From: Parashewanella sp049608225
GTDB taxonomy: Bacteria; Pseudomonadota; Gammaproteobacteria; Enterobacterales; Shewanellaceae
NCBI GenBank assembly: GCA_049608225.1
Contig: JBMYXI010000092.1
Span: forward strand, 1 to 8,581
DNA: 8,581 nucleotides
Direction: 5' to 3'
Under the pieces are notes generated by a model. It did not search any database, was not told the origin of the DNA, and was given only the letters and a program-made list of their open reading frames with translations. The translations under genes and the position numbers were made by a program. Below are positions 1 to 6,678 of this stretch, one piece after another; the stretch's first letter is position 1, and each line of letters opens with the position of its first letter.

Positions 1-459
1 TATCATTAACCCCATTTTTATAATATATACGCTACTTTTGATTAACGCGCGCGCAGTGATTTTACAGAGATCTTTAGTAAATAAAAGGGGTGGTTGCTCA
101 AACTTTTCAATAAAACATCGATTGAAACTAAAGTCTTTTTCTGGTTAGTTGCTGTAATCCTTATAGCAGCGAAGTGAAAGCGAAAATACGATTTTGATAT
201 TACTATTATGTTTAGAGAGTGTTTATTTTTTTGTGGTTGGATTTTGTGCTGGGTGAACGCTTTATGTTCAAAGCGTAATCAGTGAAATTTAGCCATCTAA
301 GCGAGTCGATAACTACATTGGACGGGGAGTGCTCAAAGCATCGTAACTTGATTATCTATATTGGGTTATTGCTCTTTTGTATAAGAAGGAAATAACGCCA
401 GTTTTGGATGTTGGGAATGCCCTTTAGGCAGATCAACTAATCCAAAAACACAACAATAG
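1..459. other. Non-coding stretch downstream of trmN6
   Basis: I find no convincing gene in these 459 bases on either strand, and no tRNA-like cloverleaf. What is visible: a TATAAT hexamer at 19-24; an alternating CG run at 46-54; a perfect 7-bp inverted repeat (ACGCTTT at 257-263, AAAGCGT at 270-276) with a 6-nt loop; a 4-bp hairpin at 330-340; and a GTTTTGGAT / ATCCAAAAAC pair at about 401-409 and 440-449. The last lies just past the trmN6 stop on the minus strand and could fold, but no T-run follows, so I do not call a terminator. The stretch may carry the promoter of a gene to the left of the window. Confidence 0.5.
257..276. repeat. Short perfect inverted repeat
   Basis: ACGCTTT (257-263) and AAAGCGT (270-276) are perfect reverse complements around a 6-nt loop. 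No T-run follows on either strand, so it does not look like an intrinsic terminator. It could be a protein-binding site or a chance structure. Confidence 0.35.
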
Positions 460-1161
460 CTACATTTTCAAGTAAAAATCTTTGGTAAGTTCAACCATCT
501 GCTTACTATAATTCCCATCAGGCTCTCGAATACACAGCTTACTTTTCGAAACCGAATCAGTATTGAAGCTGAGCTCAATGATGGTTCGGCGTGCTTGTTT
601 TTCGCGAACAGGAAAAATAACAAGTTGGTGACTCATTGTTAATTTCGTTAATTTCAACGCTGGTAAAAAGTTTTGTTCAATCTCAAAAGGTAAGATAAGC
701 GTCGCGCGGCCATTAGAACTCAGTAACTTTTGAATGCAATGAAGTAATGTCTCAAGCGTTAACGTATTGTTATGGCGTGCATTTGCGCGTGATTGTAACT
801 GGGATTGAGGCCCAGTTTGAAAGTAGGGTGGATTACAAATAATATGATCGAACTGATGATCATTATTATCTGCATAGCTTTCAATACAGGTTTGGATGAT
901 TTCAATACGCTCAGACCAAGGACTTGCTAACACATTGAGCTTAGCTGTTTTACAGGCATCGGAATCGAGCTCAACAGCCGTGATGCTAGCCGTCGAACGC
1001 TGGGCAGCCATTAGACTTAAAATTCCGCTTCCTGCACCGATATCTAATATTTGAGAGGCATTGGATAAACGAGCCCAAGCGCCAAGAATAACCGCATCGG
1101 TACTTACTTTCATACCGCAATTGGTGTCATCAACATGAAACTGTTTAAAACTAAAAGGCAT
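460..1161 (-). CDS. trmN: tRNA1(Val) (adenine(37)-N6)-methyltransferase TrmN6 (YfiC family)
   Basis: Cytoplasmic SAM-dependent methyltransferase that, in the family, makes m6A at position 37 of tRNA1(Val). The 233-aa product has the family opening (FSFKQFHVDD..CGMKVSTDAVILGAWA-like), the SAM-binding motif I LDIGAGSGILSL at residues 39-50, the acidic VELD turn near 63-66, and the adenine-N6 catalytic motif NPPY at 110-113. E. coli YfiC is about 245 aa, so the length fits. I chose the ATG at 1161 because homology begins there. The frame stays open to a TTG at 1278, but the extra 39 residues match nothing in the family and lie in the divergent promoter region. No strong Shine-Dalgarno precedes 1161, so the start is inferred from homology. 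It diverges from brnQ. Function is confident; the exact start less so. Confidence 0.9.
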   Translation of the reverse strand: MPFSFKQFHVDDTNCGMKVSTDAVILGAWARLSNASQILDIGAGSGILSLMAAQRSTASITAVELDSDACKTAKLNVLASPWSERIEIIQTCIESYADNNDHQFDHIICNPPYFQTGPQSQLQSRANARHNNTLTLETLLHCIQKLLSSNGRATLILPFEIEQNFLPALKLTKLTMSHQLVIFPVREKQARRTIIELSFNTDSVSKSKLCIREPDGNYSKQMVELTKDFYLKM

Positions 1162-1232
1162 AAAAACTGGTGAACAAATTAAAGCTACAAAGCTTAACGT
1201 GATCTCACTCGTTTTCCTATAGTTGAGGTGCG

Positions 1233-1267
1233 ATTCAAACAGTGATTTTTGAATAACTTTGTTTGAA
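1233..1267. repeat. TTCAAA/TTTGAA inverted repeats in the trmN6-brnQ spacer
   Basis: ATTCAAA (1233-1239) and TTTGAAT (1248-1254) form a perfect 7-bp inverted repeat with an 8-bp spacer, and a third GTTTGAA copy lies at 1261-1267. The cluster sits just upstream of, and partly overlaps, the candidate brnQ -35 box. It could be an operator for the divergent pair, but the sequence is AT-rich and no regulator can be named. Confidence 0.3.
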
Positions 1268-1290
1268 ATGCTAGCCAAACTGAATAAATT
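1263..1290 (+). promoter_or_regulatory. Candidate sigma70 promoter for brnQ
   Basis: TTGAAA (1263-1268) and TAAATT (1285-1290) with a 16-bp spacer resemble -35 and -10 boxes (5/6 and 4/6 matches). A transcript would start near 1297 and give a leader of about 35 nt before the brnQ GTG. Prediction by eye in AT-rich DNA, so weak. Confidence 0.35.
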
Positions 1291-1321
1291 CCCTTAAGTT
1301 AATCCAAAAATAACAAAGATA

Positions 1322-1326
1322 AAGGA
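1322..1326 (+). promoter_or_regulatory. Ribosome binding site fixing the GTG start of brnQ
   Basis: AAGGA lies 6 nt before the GTG at 1333, which is ideal spacing. The next in-frame ATG (1348) would be about 21 nt away, too far, so the GTG is preferred. Confidence 0.65.
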
Positions 1327-1332
1327 TTAACT

Positions 1333-2655
1333 GTGCAAGACAATAAAATGACATTAGGGGATACCTTTGGGCTAGGTTTTATGACCTTTGCTTTTTTCTT
1401 AGGTGCTGGCAACCTGATATTTCCACCGTTTGCAGGAATGCTTGCGGGTGAAAATATGTCTTGGGCAATGTTGGGTTTTTTAATTACCGCGGTCGGATTA
1501 CCGTTATCTGGATTAATTGCGGTTGCTAAGACCAATGGCAACGTGATGTCATTATTACCTCCATTGGCAGCGACAGCTTTAGCGGTTGCGATTTATATCA
1601 TTATTGGACCAGCTTTTGCTGCGCCAAGAACCGGTTTAGTTGCTTTTGAAATCGGTGTTCGTCCTTTTTTAACGTCGCCAAATGAATCCATTGAAATTGG
1701 GTCAATAACGCTTAACTTTCCGCAAATGTTATCGACATTCATCTTTTTTGCCGTTGCGGTTGCACTGGCACTGAATCCGGGAAAATTATTGGATAACATT
1801 GGCAAACTGCTGACGCCAATATTGATTGGCTTGCTAGTGATTTTATCTATTTCAGTGATCCTATTTAGTGGGGCTGAGCCTTCAGTGGCAACGGGTGGTT
1901 ACCATGATAACCCATTGAGCAAAGGTATCATCGAAGGTTATAACACCATGGATACATTAGCGTCTTTGATGTTTGGTATGTTGATTATTGATGTACTTAA
2001 AAAGAAAGGTGTGACTGAAGCTAAAGCACAAACAAGCTATTTGATCCGAGCAGCCTTTATTGCGGCAGCAGGACTTGCTTTTGTTTATATTTCATTGTTT
2101 TATTTAGGCTCGATCGCTGGTGAGCTTGCAAACGGTTCTGAAAACGGTGGTCAAATTCTAATGAGTTATGTTGATATGCGCTTTGGAACTATGGGGGCAA
2201 TTCTGCTTTCAGCTGTTGTGTCTCTTGCGTGTTTAACGACGGCGGTTGGGTTACTGGTTGCCTGCTCAGAGTTTTTTGAAGAATTGGTTCCTGCAGCCTC
2301 GTATCGCTTTTTAGTTATCTTTTTTGGTTGCATTTGTGCTCTGGTTGCCAATGTTGGTTTAACTCAGTTGATCAGTATCAGCATTCCAGTATTGGTTTGT
2401 ATTTACCCTGTTGCGATTGCGTTAGTCGCGGTGACATATATCACGCCGAGATTGTCTCGACCTGAGTTCTCTCATCGCATGGTATTAAGTGTGGCATTAG
2501 TATTTGGTTTGGTTGATGGACTAAAAGCAGCGGGCGTTGACGTGCATGTATTCGATTTTATGCCGTTATTCGATCAAGGTATGGCTTGGGTCATTCCAAC
2601 AGCAGTGGCAATGATTATTTGTACCGCGTTACCTGCGAAGCGTAATGTTTCATAG
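1333..2655 (+). CDS. brnQ: Branched-chain amino acid:cation symporter BrnQ
   Basis: Inner-membrane LIVCS-family carrier importing leucine, isoleucine and valine with a cation, typically Na+. The 440-aa product matches the 439-aa E. coli BrnQ in length and landmarks: the N-terminal signature GFMTFAFFLGAGNLIFPP at 15-32, ITAVGLPLSG at 51-60, APRT..FEIG at 97-108, NPGKLLDNIGKLLTP at 148-162 and GYNTMDTLASLMFG at 202-215. Hydrophobic segments run throughout, consistent with the family's roughly 12 helices. Start is GTG, supported by an AAGGA Shine-Dalgarno; the frame is complete and ends at TAG. It diverges from trmN6, and xerD follows after about 48 nt with no terminator visible between them, so readthrough into xerD is possible. 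In enterobacteria branched-chain transport is under Lrp control; no Lrp site can be identified here. Confidence 0.95.
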   Translation: MQDNKMTLGDTFGLGFMTFAFFLGAGNLIFPPFAGMLAGENMSWAMLGFLITAVGLPLSGLIAVAKTNGNVMSLLPPLAATALAVAIYIIIGPAFAAPRTGLVAFEIGVRPFLTSPNESIEIGSITLNFPQMLSTFIFFAVAVALALNPGKLLDNIGKLLTPILIGLLVILSISVILFSGAEPSVATGGYHDNPLSKGIIEGYNTMDTLASLMFGMLIIDVLKKKGVTEAKAQTSYLIRAAFIAAAGLAFVYISLFYLGSIAGELANGSENGGQILMSYVDMRFGTMGAILLSAVVSLACLTTAVGLLVACSEFFEELVPAASYRFLVIFFGCICALVANVGLTQLISISIPVLVCIYPVAIALVAVTYITPRLSRPEFSHRMVLSVALVFGLVDGLKAAGVDVHVFDFMPLFDQGMAWVIPTAVAMIICTALPAKRNVS

Positions 2656-2670
2656 AATTTTATAGATTGT

Positions 2671-2699
2671 TTTAGCTGATAGCCATAATTCGATATAGT
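2671..2699 (+). promoter_or_regulatory. Weak candidate promoter for xerD
   Basis: TTTAGC (2671-2676), a 17-bp spacer and TATAGT (2694-2699) form a plausible promoter with a poor -35 box. If real, transcription would begin near 2706, inside or past the ATG at 2704, and would favour the TTG at 2734 as the xerD start. Confidence 0.25.
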
Positions 2700-2703
2700 A
2701 TTG

Positions 2704-3639
2704 ATGTATGTTTTGTGGCTATTAGATTCTATTTTGACAACAAAAAAATACCAGCCTGATCCTCTTATTGATGCTTTTCTTGACAGTCTTTGGTCCATTG
2801 AAGGACTAAGTGATAATACGTTATCGGCTTATCGCACGGATTTACGACATTTAGATAAATATTTACAGAAGAAACGCCAGCAGCTTATCTCAGCAACGAA
2901 AAACGATCTAATAGACTTTATTTCCGCTCGTTTTGATAATGGCGCTGCGAGTTCAACCAGAGCGAGAATGTTGAGTAGCCTGCGGCGCTTTTACCAATAT
3001 TTGCTCATTAAAAAGCAGGTCAATGAAGATCCATCGGCACTATTGGTATCGCCTAAATTACCCAAAAAGTTACCAGCGAGCCTTAGTGAAAGCGAAATTG
3101 ATGCTTTACTTGCTGCACCAGATGATGAAGTGGCAATTGAAGCCAGAGACAAATGTATGCTGGAGTTATTGTATGCCACAGGATTACGGGTAACTGAACT
3201 TGTTTCATTAACTATCGAGCAGCTGAGTTTACACCAAGGTGTTGTGCGAGTAATTGGTAAAGGAGGAAAAGAGCGATTAGTTCCGCTTGGTGAAATTGCA
3301 GTAGAGCAAATTGAACATTACCTTACCTTTACTCGAAACGATTTACTGCCAAAAGGGCAATCTGATGTGTTGTTTCCATCTCAAAGAGGCTCGCAGATGA
3401 CAAGGCAAACCTTTTGGCATCGAATAAAGCAATATGCTATTCGCGCAGGTATTCAGTCTGAGTTATCGCCCCATACCCTCAGGCATGCTTTCGCAACCCA
3501 TTTACTCAATCATGGTGCTGATTTACGAGTCGTACAGCTATTATTAGGGCACAGCGACCTATCGACAACGCAGATTTATACTCATGTCGCCAACGCCCGT
3601 TTGCAAGAGCTACACGAGAAGCACCATCCAAGAGGTTAA
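2704..3639 (+). CDS. xerD: Site-specific tyrosine recombinase XerD
   Basis: Cytoplasmic recombinase that, with XerC at dif and under FtsK control, resolves chromosome dimers. Numbered from the TTG at 2701, the N-terminal SAM-like core-binding domain spans about 20-120 and the catalytic domain about 125-310. The catalytic set is complete: Arg163 (ATGLRVTEL), Lys187 (VIGKGGKERL), His258 and Arg261 (SPHTLRHAF), His284 (LLGHSD) and nucleophile Tyr293 (TQIYTHVA). The C-terminus (HEKHHPRG) matches E. coli XerD (QQHHPRA), as does the following dsbC-recJ order, which separates it from XerC and from integrases. The start is uncertain: TTG 2701, ATG 2704 (311 aa, used here) or TTG 2734 (301 aa, closest to the 298 aa of E. 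coli). None has a good Shine-Dalgarno sequence. Confidence 0.95.
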   Translation: MYVLWLLDSILTTKKYQPDPLIDAFLDSLWSIEGLSDNTLSAYRTDLRHLDKYLQKKRQQLISATKNDLIDFISARFDNGAASSTRARMLSSLRRFYQYLLIKKQVNEDPSALLVSPKLPKKLPASLSESEIDALLAAPDDEVAIEARDKCMLELLYATGLRVTELVSLTIEQLSLHQGVVRVIGKGGKERLVPLGEIAVEQIEHYLTFTRNDLLPKGQSDVLFPSQRGSQMTRQTFWHRIKQYAIRAGIQSELSPHTLRHAFATHLLNHGADLRVVQLLLGHSDLSTTQIYTHVANARLQELHEKHHPRG

Positions 3640-3769
3640 GCAATAATTACATTTTGTTACCAGAGCAAAATTAGTTTAATTTGCATTACACTTACTTAGT
3701 GTTGTAACTTTTAGCGATATTTATCGGTCTAACTTAAAAATCGACTTCCCCTAACAAGTAGGAACAATA

Positions 3770-4495
3770 ATGAAGTTTACCCGCATGTTGTCATTGGTCA
3801 GTTTACTTGCAGTATCATCTGCATTTGCTGCGACACACACTGAGCAGCTTCCAGATGAAGCAAAAATTAAACAAAAACTGCAACAAACCATTGGTGTAAA
3901 AGTGATGGCAATGCAGGACTCTCCTGTGAAAGGCTTATATCTTGCCATGACTGATCGTGGTGTGCTTTATGTAAATAAAGATGGCAGTAAACTCATTCAT
4001 GGCAACATGTATGATTTAAATAACAGAATGAAAAACTTAACAGAGGCAGCACTTGCGAAACCAAGGGTGGAGCAGTTGAAAAAGTTTGAGCCGGAAATGT
4101 TGGTTTATAAAGCAAAAGATGAAAAACACGTCGTTACAATTTTTACTGACATTACCTGTGGTTACTGTCGTAAATTGCACAATCAAATGAAAGAATATAA
4201 TGATGAAGGCATCACGATTCGATATTTAGCGTTTCCACGTGCAGGCGTACCATCGTCGGTTGCCAGTGAAATGGAAGCGATTTGGTGTGCTAAAGATCCA
4301 TTAAAAGCAATGACCGATGCCAAAGCAGGTAAAGATGTGGTGAATAAAACCTGTAACGCGAAAATTGCTCAACAATATCACTTAGGCCAAAGCTTCGGTG
4401 TGAATGGTACACCTGCAATTGTGTTACAAGATGGTACTATGATCCCAGGTTATCAACCACCTGCGCAATTATTAAAGACCATAGAAAATCATTAA
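3770..4495 (+). CDS. dsbC: Periplasmic thiol:disulfide isomerase DsbC
   Basis: Soluble homodimeric periplasmic isomerase that reshuffles wrong disulfides and is kept reduced by DsbD. The 241-aa precursor has a Sec signal peptide (basic MKFTR, hydrophobic stretch, cleavage expected after AFA at residue 20). An N-terminal dimerisation domain follows (about 25-85; GVLYVNKDGSKLIHGNMYDL region), then a thioredoxin-fold domain with active site CGYC at 130-133, cis-proline Thr214-Pro215, and a second Cys pair, C173 and C195, matching the structural disulfide of E. coli DsbC. Catalytic CGYC matches DsbC. Start ATG has the Shine-Dalgarno TAGGA at 3759-3763. It lies 130 nt after xerD, enough for its own promoter: TTGTTA (3654-3659) with TAATTT (3677-3682) is a weak candidate. 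A terminator follows. Confidence 0.96.
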   Translation: MKFTRMLSLVSLLAVSSAFAATHTEQLPDEAKIKQKLQQTIGVKVMAMQDSPVKGLYLAMTDRGVLYVNKDGSKLIHGNMYDLNNRMKNLTEAALAKPRVEQLKKFEPEMLVYKAKDEKHVVTIFTDITCGYCRKLHNQMKEYNDEGITIRYLAFPRAGVPSSVASEMEAIWCAKDPLKAMTDAKAGKDVVNKTCNAKIAQQYHLGQSFGVNGTPAIVLQDGTMIPGYQPPAQLLKTIENH

Positions 4496-4523
4496 TGATT
4501 TACCTATTATAATTACGTATATT

Positions 4524-4554
4524 AAAGCGGCTTTATTGCCGCTTTTTGTTTTCT
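4524..4554 (+). terminator. Intrinsic terminator after dsbC, abutting recJ
   Basis: AAAGCGGC (4524-4531) and GCCGCTTT (4538-4545) form a perfect 8-bp GC-rich stem with a 6-nt loop, followed by a T-rich tail (TTGTTTTCTTTT). This is a textbook rho-independent terminator for dsbC. The tail runs straight into the recJ ATG at 4558. A TATAAT hexamer just upstream (4508-4513) could be a -10 box, though no matching -35 is evident; a transcript from it would carry this hairpin in its leader. Confidence 0.85.
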
Positions 4555-4557
4555 TTT

Positions 4558-6303
4558 ATGGATATCAAAGTGACTTACAGTATTCTTCGCCGCCCTCAAG
4601 TTGATGATTCACATTTACCGAACTCAATTCATCCATTGTTAAAACAAATTCTGGCTGCAAGAGGTGTGAAAAGTGAGCAGTGTAATGCTGGCTTACAGTC
4701 TTTGCTGCGTCCAGATACGATGAAAGGTCAACAGCAAGCAGCACAGATCATTTGTGATGCACTCGTAGGTGATAAACAAATTACTATTGTTGGTGATTTT
4801 GATGCTGATGGAGCAACCTCTACTGCGGTATGCATGTTGGCGTTGCGAATGATGGGATACAACAAGGTTAGCTATCTGATCCCCAATCGCTTTGATTATG
4901 GTTACGGATTGAGTCCAGAAATTGTTGAATTAGCAAAGCAGCAAGGTGCTGAGTTACTTATCACTGTTGATAACGGAATTTCTTCGATAGCTGGTGTTGA
5001 GTGCGCGAATAAACTCGATTTGCCTGTGGTGATCACTGATCATCATTTAGCAGGAGATTCAATTCCCGATGCTGCGGCTATTGTTAATCCAAACCAAGCT
5101 GGTTGTCCTTTTGCTAGTAAAGCCATTGCTGGTGTGGGTGTTGCTTTTTACTTAATGAGTTCCGTTCGTGCAGAGCTTAAAAGACAGGGGTGGTTTGCTA
5201 ATCGACACATCGCTGAGCCGAATTTAGCATCATTGCTTGATATTGTTGCGCTGGGTACGGTCGCTGATGTGGTACCGCTTGATGCCAACAATCGAATTTT
5301 GGTCGATGCTGGAATTAAAAGAGTCAGAGCAGGGCAATGCCGCGTCGGTATTACTGCTTTGCTTGAAATTGCTAAGCGTAATCCTGCTAAAATTGTGGCT
5401 TCAGATTTTGGTTTTGCCGTTGGCCCTAGATTGAATGCGGCAGGCCGATTAGATGAAATGTCGCTTGGTGTTGAACTATTGCTGTGCGATGACATGCTTA
5501 AAGCACGAAGAATGGCGGCAGAGTTAGATGGGTTAAACCATGAGCGACGTGATCTTGAGGCTGAAATGCAGCACGAAGCATTACTTCAGCTAAAGAAACT
5601 TAACTTTGATGAGCAAAACATCCCCAAAGCGATAGCTTTGTTTCAAGAAGATTGGCATCAGGGCGTTATTGGCATTTTAGCATCGAGAATAAAAGATAAA
5701 TATCATCGTCCTACGATAGCATTTGCACAAGCCGATAATGGCATTATTAAAGGTTCGGCCCGTTCCATTAAAGGTCTTCACATGCGTGATCTGCTTGATA
5801 AAATTGACAAGCTAGATGCGGAAATTATCATTAAATTTGGTGGGCATGCGATGGCAGCTGGCTTATCGATTCATGCGCACAAATTTACTGATTTTTATGC
5901 TCTGTATCAGCAGGTGGTAGAGCAAAGTGTTACTGAAGCGCAATTAACAAATCAAATTTTATCTGATGGTGAACTAAAAGCCCAACAACTTGAATTAGAG
6001 ACTGCTCAATTACTCAAATATTCAGGTCCTTGGGGACAAGAATTTGAAGAACCGAGATTTGATGGTGAATTTCGTATCGTTCAACAACGGTTGGTTGGTG
6101 AAAAGCACTTAAAGTTAGTGTTGGAGACCCTTTGTGGTAACAAACTGGTTGATGCTATCGCCTTTAACGTTGATTTAAATGTGTGGCCCGACCTGCAAGT
6201 AAAGACTGTTTCTTTAGTTTATAGCTTAGATATTAATGAGTTTAGAGGGAATACCAGTGTTCAGCTTATGGTGACGCAGTTAAAACCTTGCTCATTCATT
6301 TAA
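4558..6303 (+). CDS. recJ: Single-stranded-DNA 5'-3' exonuclease RecJ
   Basis: DHH-family, metal-dependent cytoplasmic exonuclease that degrades ssDNA 5' to 3' in RecF-pathway recombination, mismatch repair and base excision repair. From the ATG at 4558 (581 aa; E. coli 577) the motifs are all present: DFDADGATST from residue 80, VDNG at 137-140, TDHH at 160-163, GTVADVVPLD from 233, PRLNAAGRLD near 290-299, WHQGVIGILASRI from 366, and DHHA1 motif GGHAMAAG at 428-435. An OB-fold region with QQRLVGEKHLK and DINEFRGN follows. The frame extends up to TTG 4546, inside the terminator tail, so I reject that codon. ATG 4558 has no Shine-Dalgarno; GTG 4570 would give exactly 577 aa with a weak GGA seven nt upstream and is a real alternative. 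No terminator is visible after the stop. In E. coli prfB-lysS follows; here it does not. Confidence 0.96.
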   Translation: MDIKVTYSILRRPQVDDSHLPNSIHPLLKQILAARGVKSEQCNAGLQSLLRPDTMKGQQQAAQIICDALVGDKQITIVGDFDADGATSTAVCMLALRMMGYNKVSYLIPNRFDYGYGLSPEIVELAKQQGAELLITVDNGISSIAGVECANKLDLPVVITDHHLAGDSIPDAAAIVNPNQAGCPFASKAIAGVGVAFYLMSSVRAELKRQGWFANRHIAEPNLASLLDIVALGTVADVVPLDANNRILVDAGIKRVRAGQCRVGITALLEIAKRNPAKIVASDFGFAVGPRLNAAGRLDEMSLGVELLLCDDMLKARRMAAELDGLNHERRDLEAEMQHEALLQLKKLNFDEQNIPKAIALFQEDWHQGVIGILASRIKDKYHRPTIAFAQADNGIIKGSARSIKGLHMRDLLDKIDKLDAEIIIKFGGHAMAAGLSIHAHKFTDFYALYQQVVEQSVTEAQLTNQILSDGELKAQQLELETAQLLKYSGPWGQEFEEPRFDGEFRIVQQRLVGEKHLKLVLETLCGNKLVDAIAFNVDLNVWPDLQVKTVSLVYSLDINEFRGNTSVQLMVTQLKPCSFI

Positions 6304-6328
6304 TGAGAAATGCCTTTCGCATCAGCTA

Positions 6329-6632
6329 ATACCAATTACAATAGTTAAATGCTCAAATCAGAGCTCTGTATGCGGTCAAAGTGCAATCTTCGAAACGAAA
6401 TTGATGAAGGCATAGTTATTACCGACATACAAAAGTGTCGTTATTTCATTGCTACGTTAAGGCAATTTTGAGTAGGAATTTGATTGGATACAAGCTCCCA
6501 GAGGGCAAGGCTAAAGATTTCCATTACTGCATTGCAAGCTCTTGAATTATCCCGATAGTACTTCGAGCTTGTGCTTTGTACTGAAAATCTTTAGTTCTTG
6601 CTGAGTGAGAAGTTAATTACTGTAATTGGTAT
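6329..6632. mobile_element. MITE-like non-autonomous element with 20-bp terminal inverted repeats
   Basis: The ends are near-perfect inverted repeats. ATACCAATTACA at 6329-6340 is matched exactly by TGTAATTGGTAT at 6621-6632, and the match extends inward to 20 bp with two mismatches (6329-6348 against 6613-6632). The 304 bp between hold no gene but several palindromes: CAGAGCTCTG (6359-6368), a CGACA/TGTCG hairpin near 6423-6440, and a nested hairpin at 6511-6594. Size, lack of coding capacity and terminal repeats fit a MITE. ATACCAAT-type ends recall repeats I associate with marine gammaproteobacteria, but I cannot verify that. No clear target-site duplication is seen (flanks GCTA and AACTA). 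It fills most of the recJ-orphan gap (6304-6678). An alternative is a structured RNA or a bidirectional terminator between convergent genes. Confidence 0.6.
6511..6594. repeat. Nested hairpin inside the MITE-like element
   Basis: CTAAAGATTT (6511-6520) pairs perfectly with AAATCTTTAG (6585-6594). Inside it CAAGCTC (6535-6541) pairs with GAGCTTG (6565-6571). The nested arms imply a folded structure in DNA or RNA within the right half of the element. Confidence 0.5.
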
Positions 6633-6678
6633 AACTATGTTTTAGATGTGAATGGGATAAGCTGCTAGCTCGTGATCA

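Noticed and set aside
46..54. Alternating CG run as a special structural element
   Set aside because: Nine bases are too short to support anything beyond chance.
384..440. Tiny frame after an AGAAGGA sequence (ATG at 408)
   Set aside because: It would encode only about 10 residues and the Shine-Dalgarno-like motif is 17 nt away, too far to be functional.
1162..1278. N-terminal extension of TrmN6 from a TTG at 1278
   Set aside because: The 39 extra residues do not match the family, whose conserved start coincides with the ATG at 1161; the region is better explained as the divergent promoter.
1299..1541. 80-codon minus-strand frame across the brnQ start
   Set aside because: It overlaps the conserved BrnQ N-terminus in antisense and has no family match or credible ribosome site.
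5148..5495. 115-codon minus-strand frame inside recJ
   Set aside because: It lies antisense to the well-conserved RecJ core, shows no known motif and is a shadow of recJ coding sequence.
6308..6324. ATGC/GCAT hairpin as a recJ terminator
   Set aside because: The stem is only 4 bp and no T-run follows.
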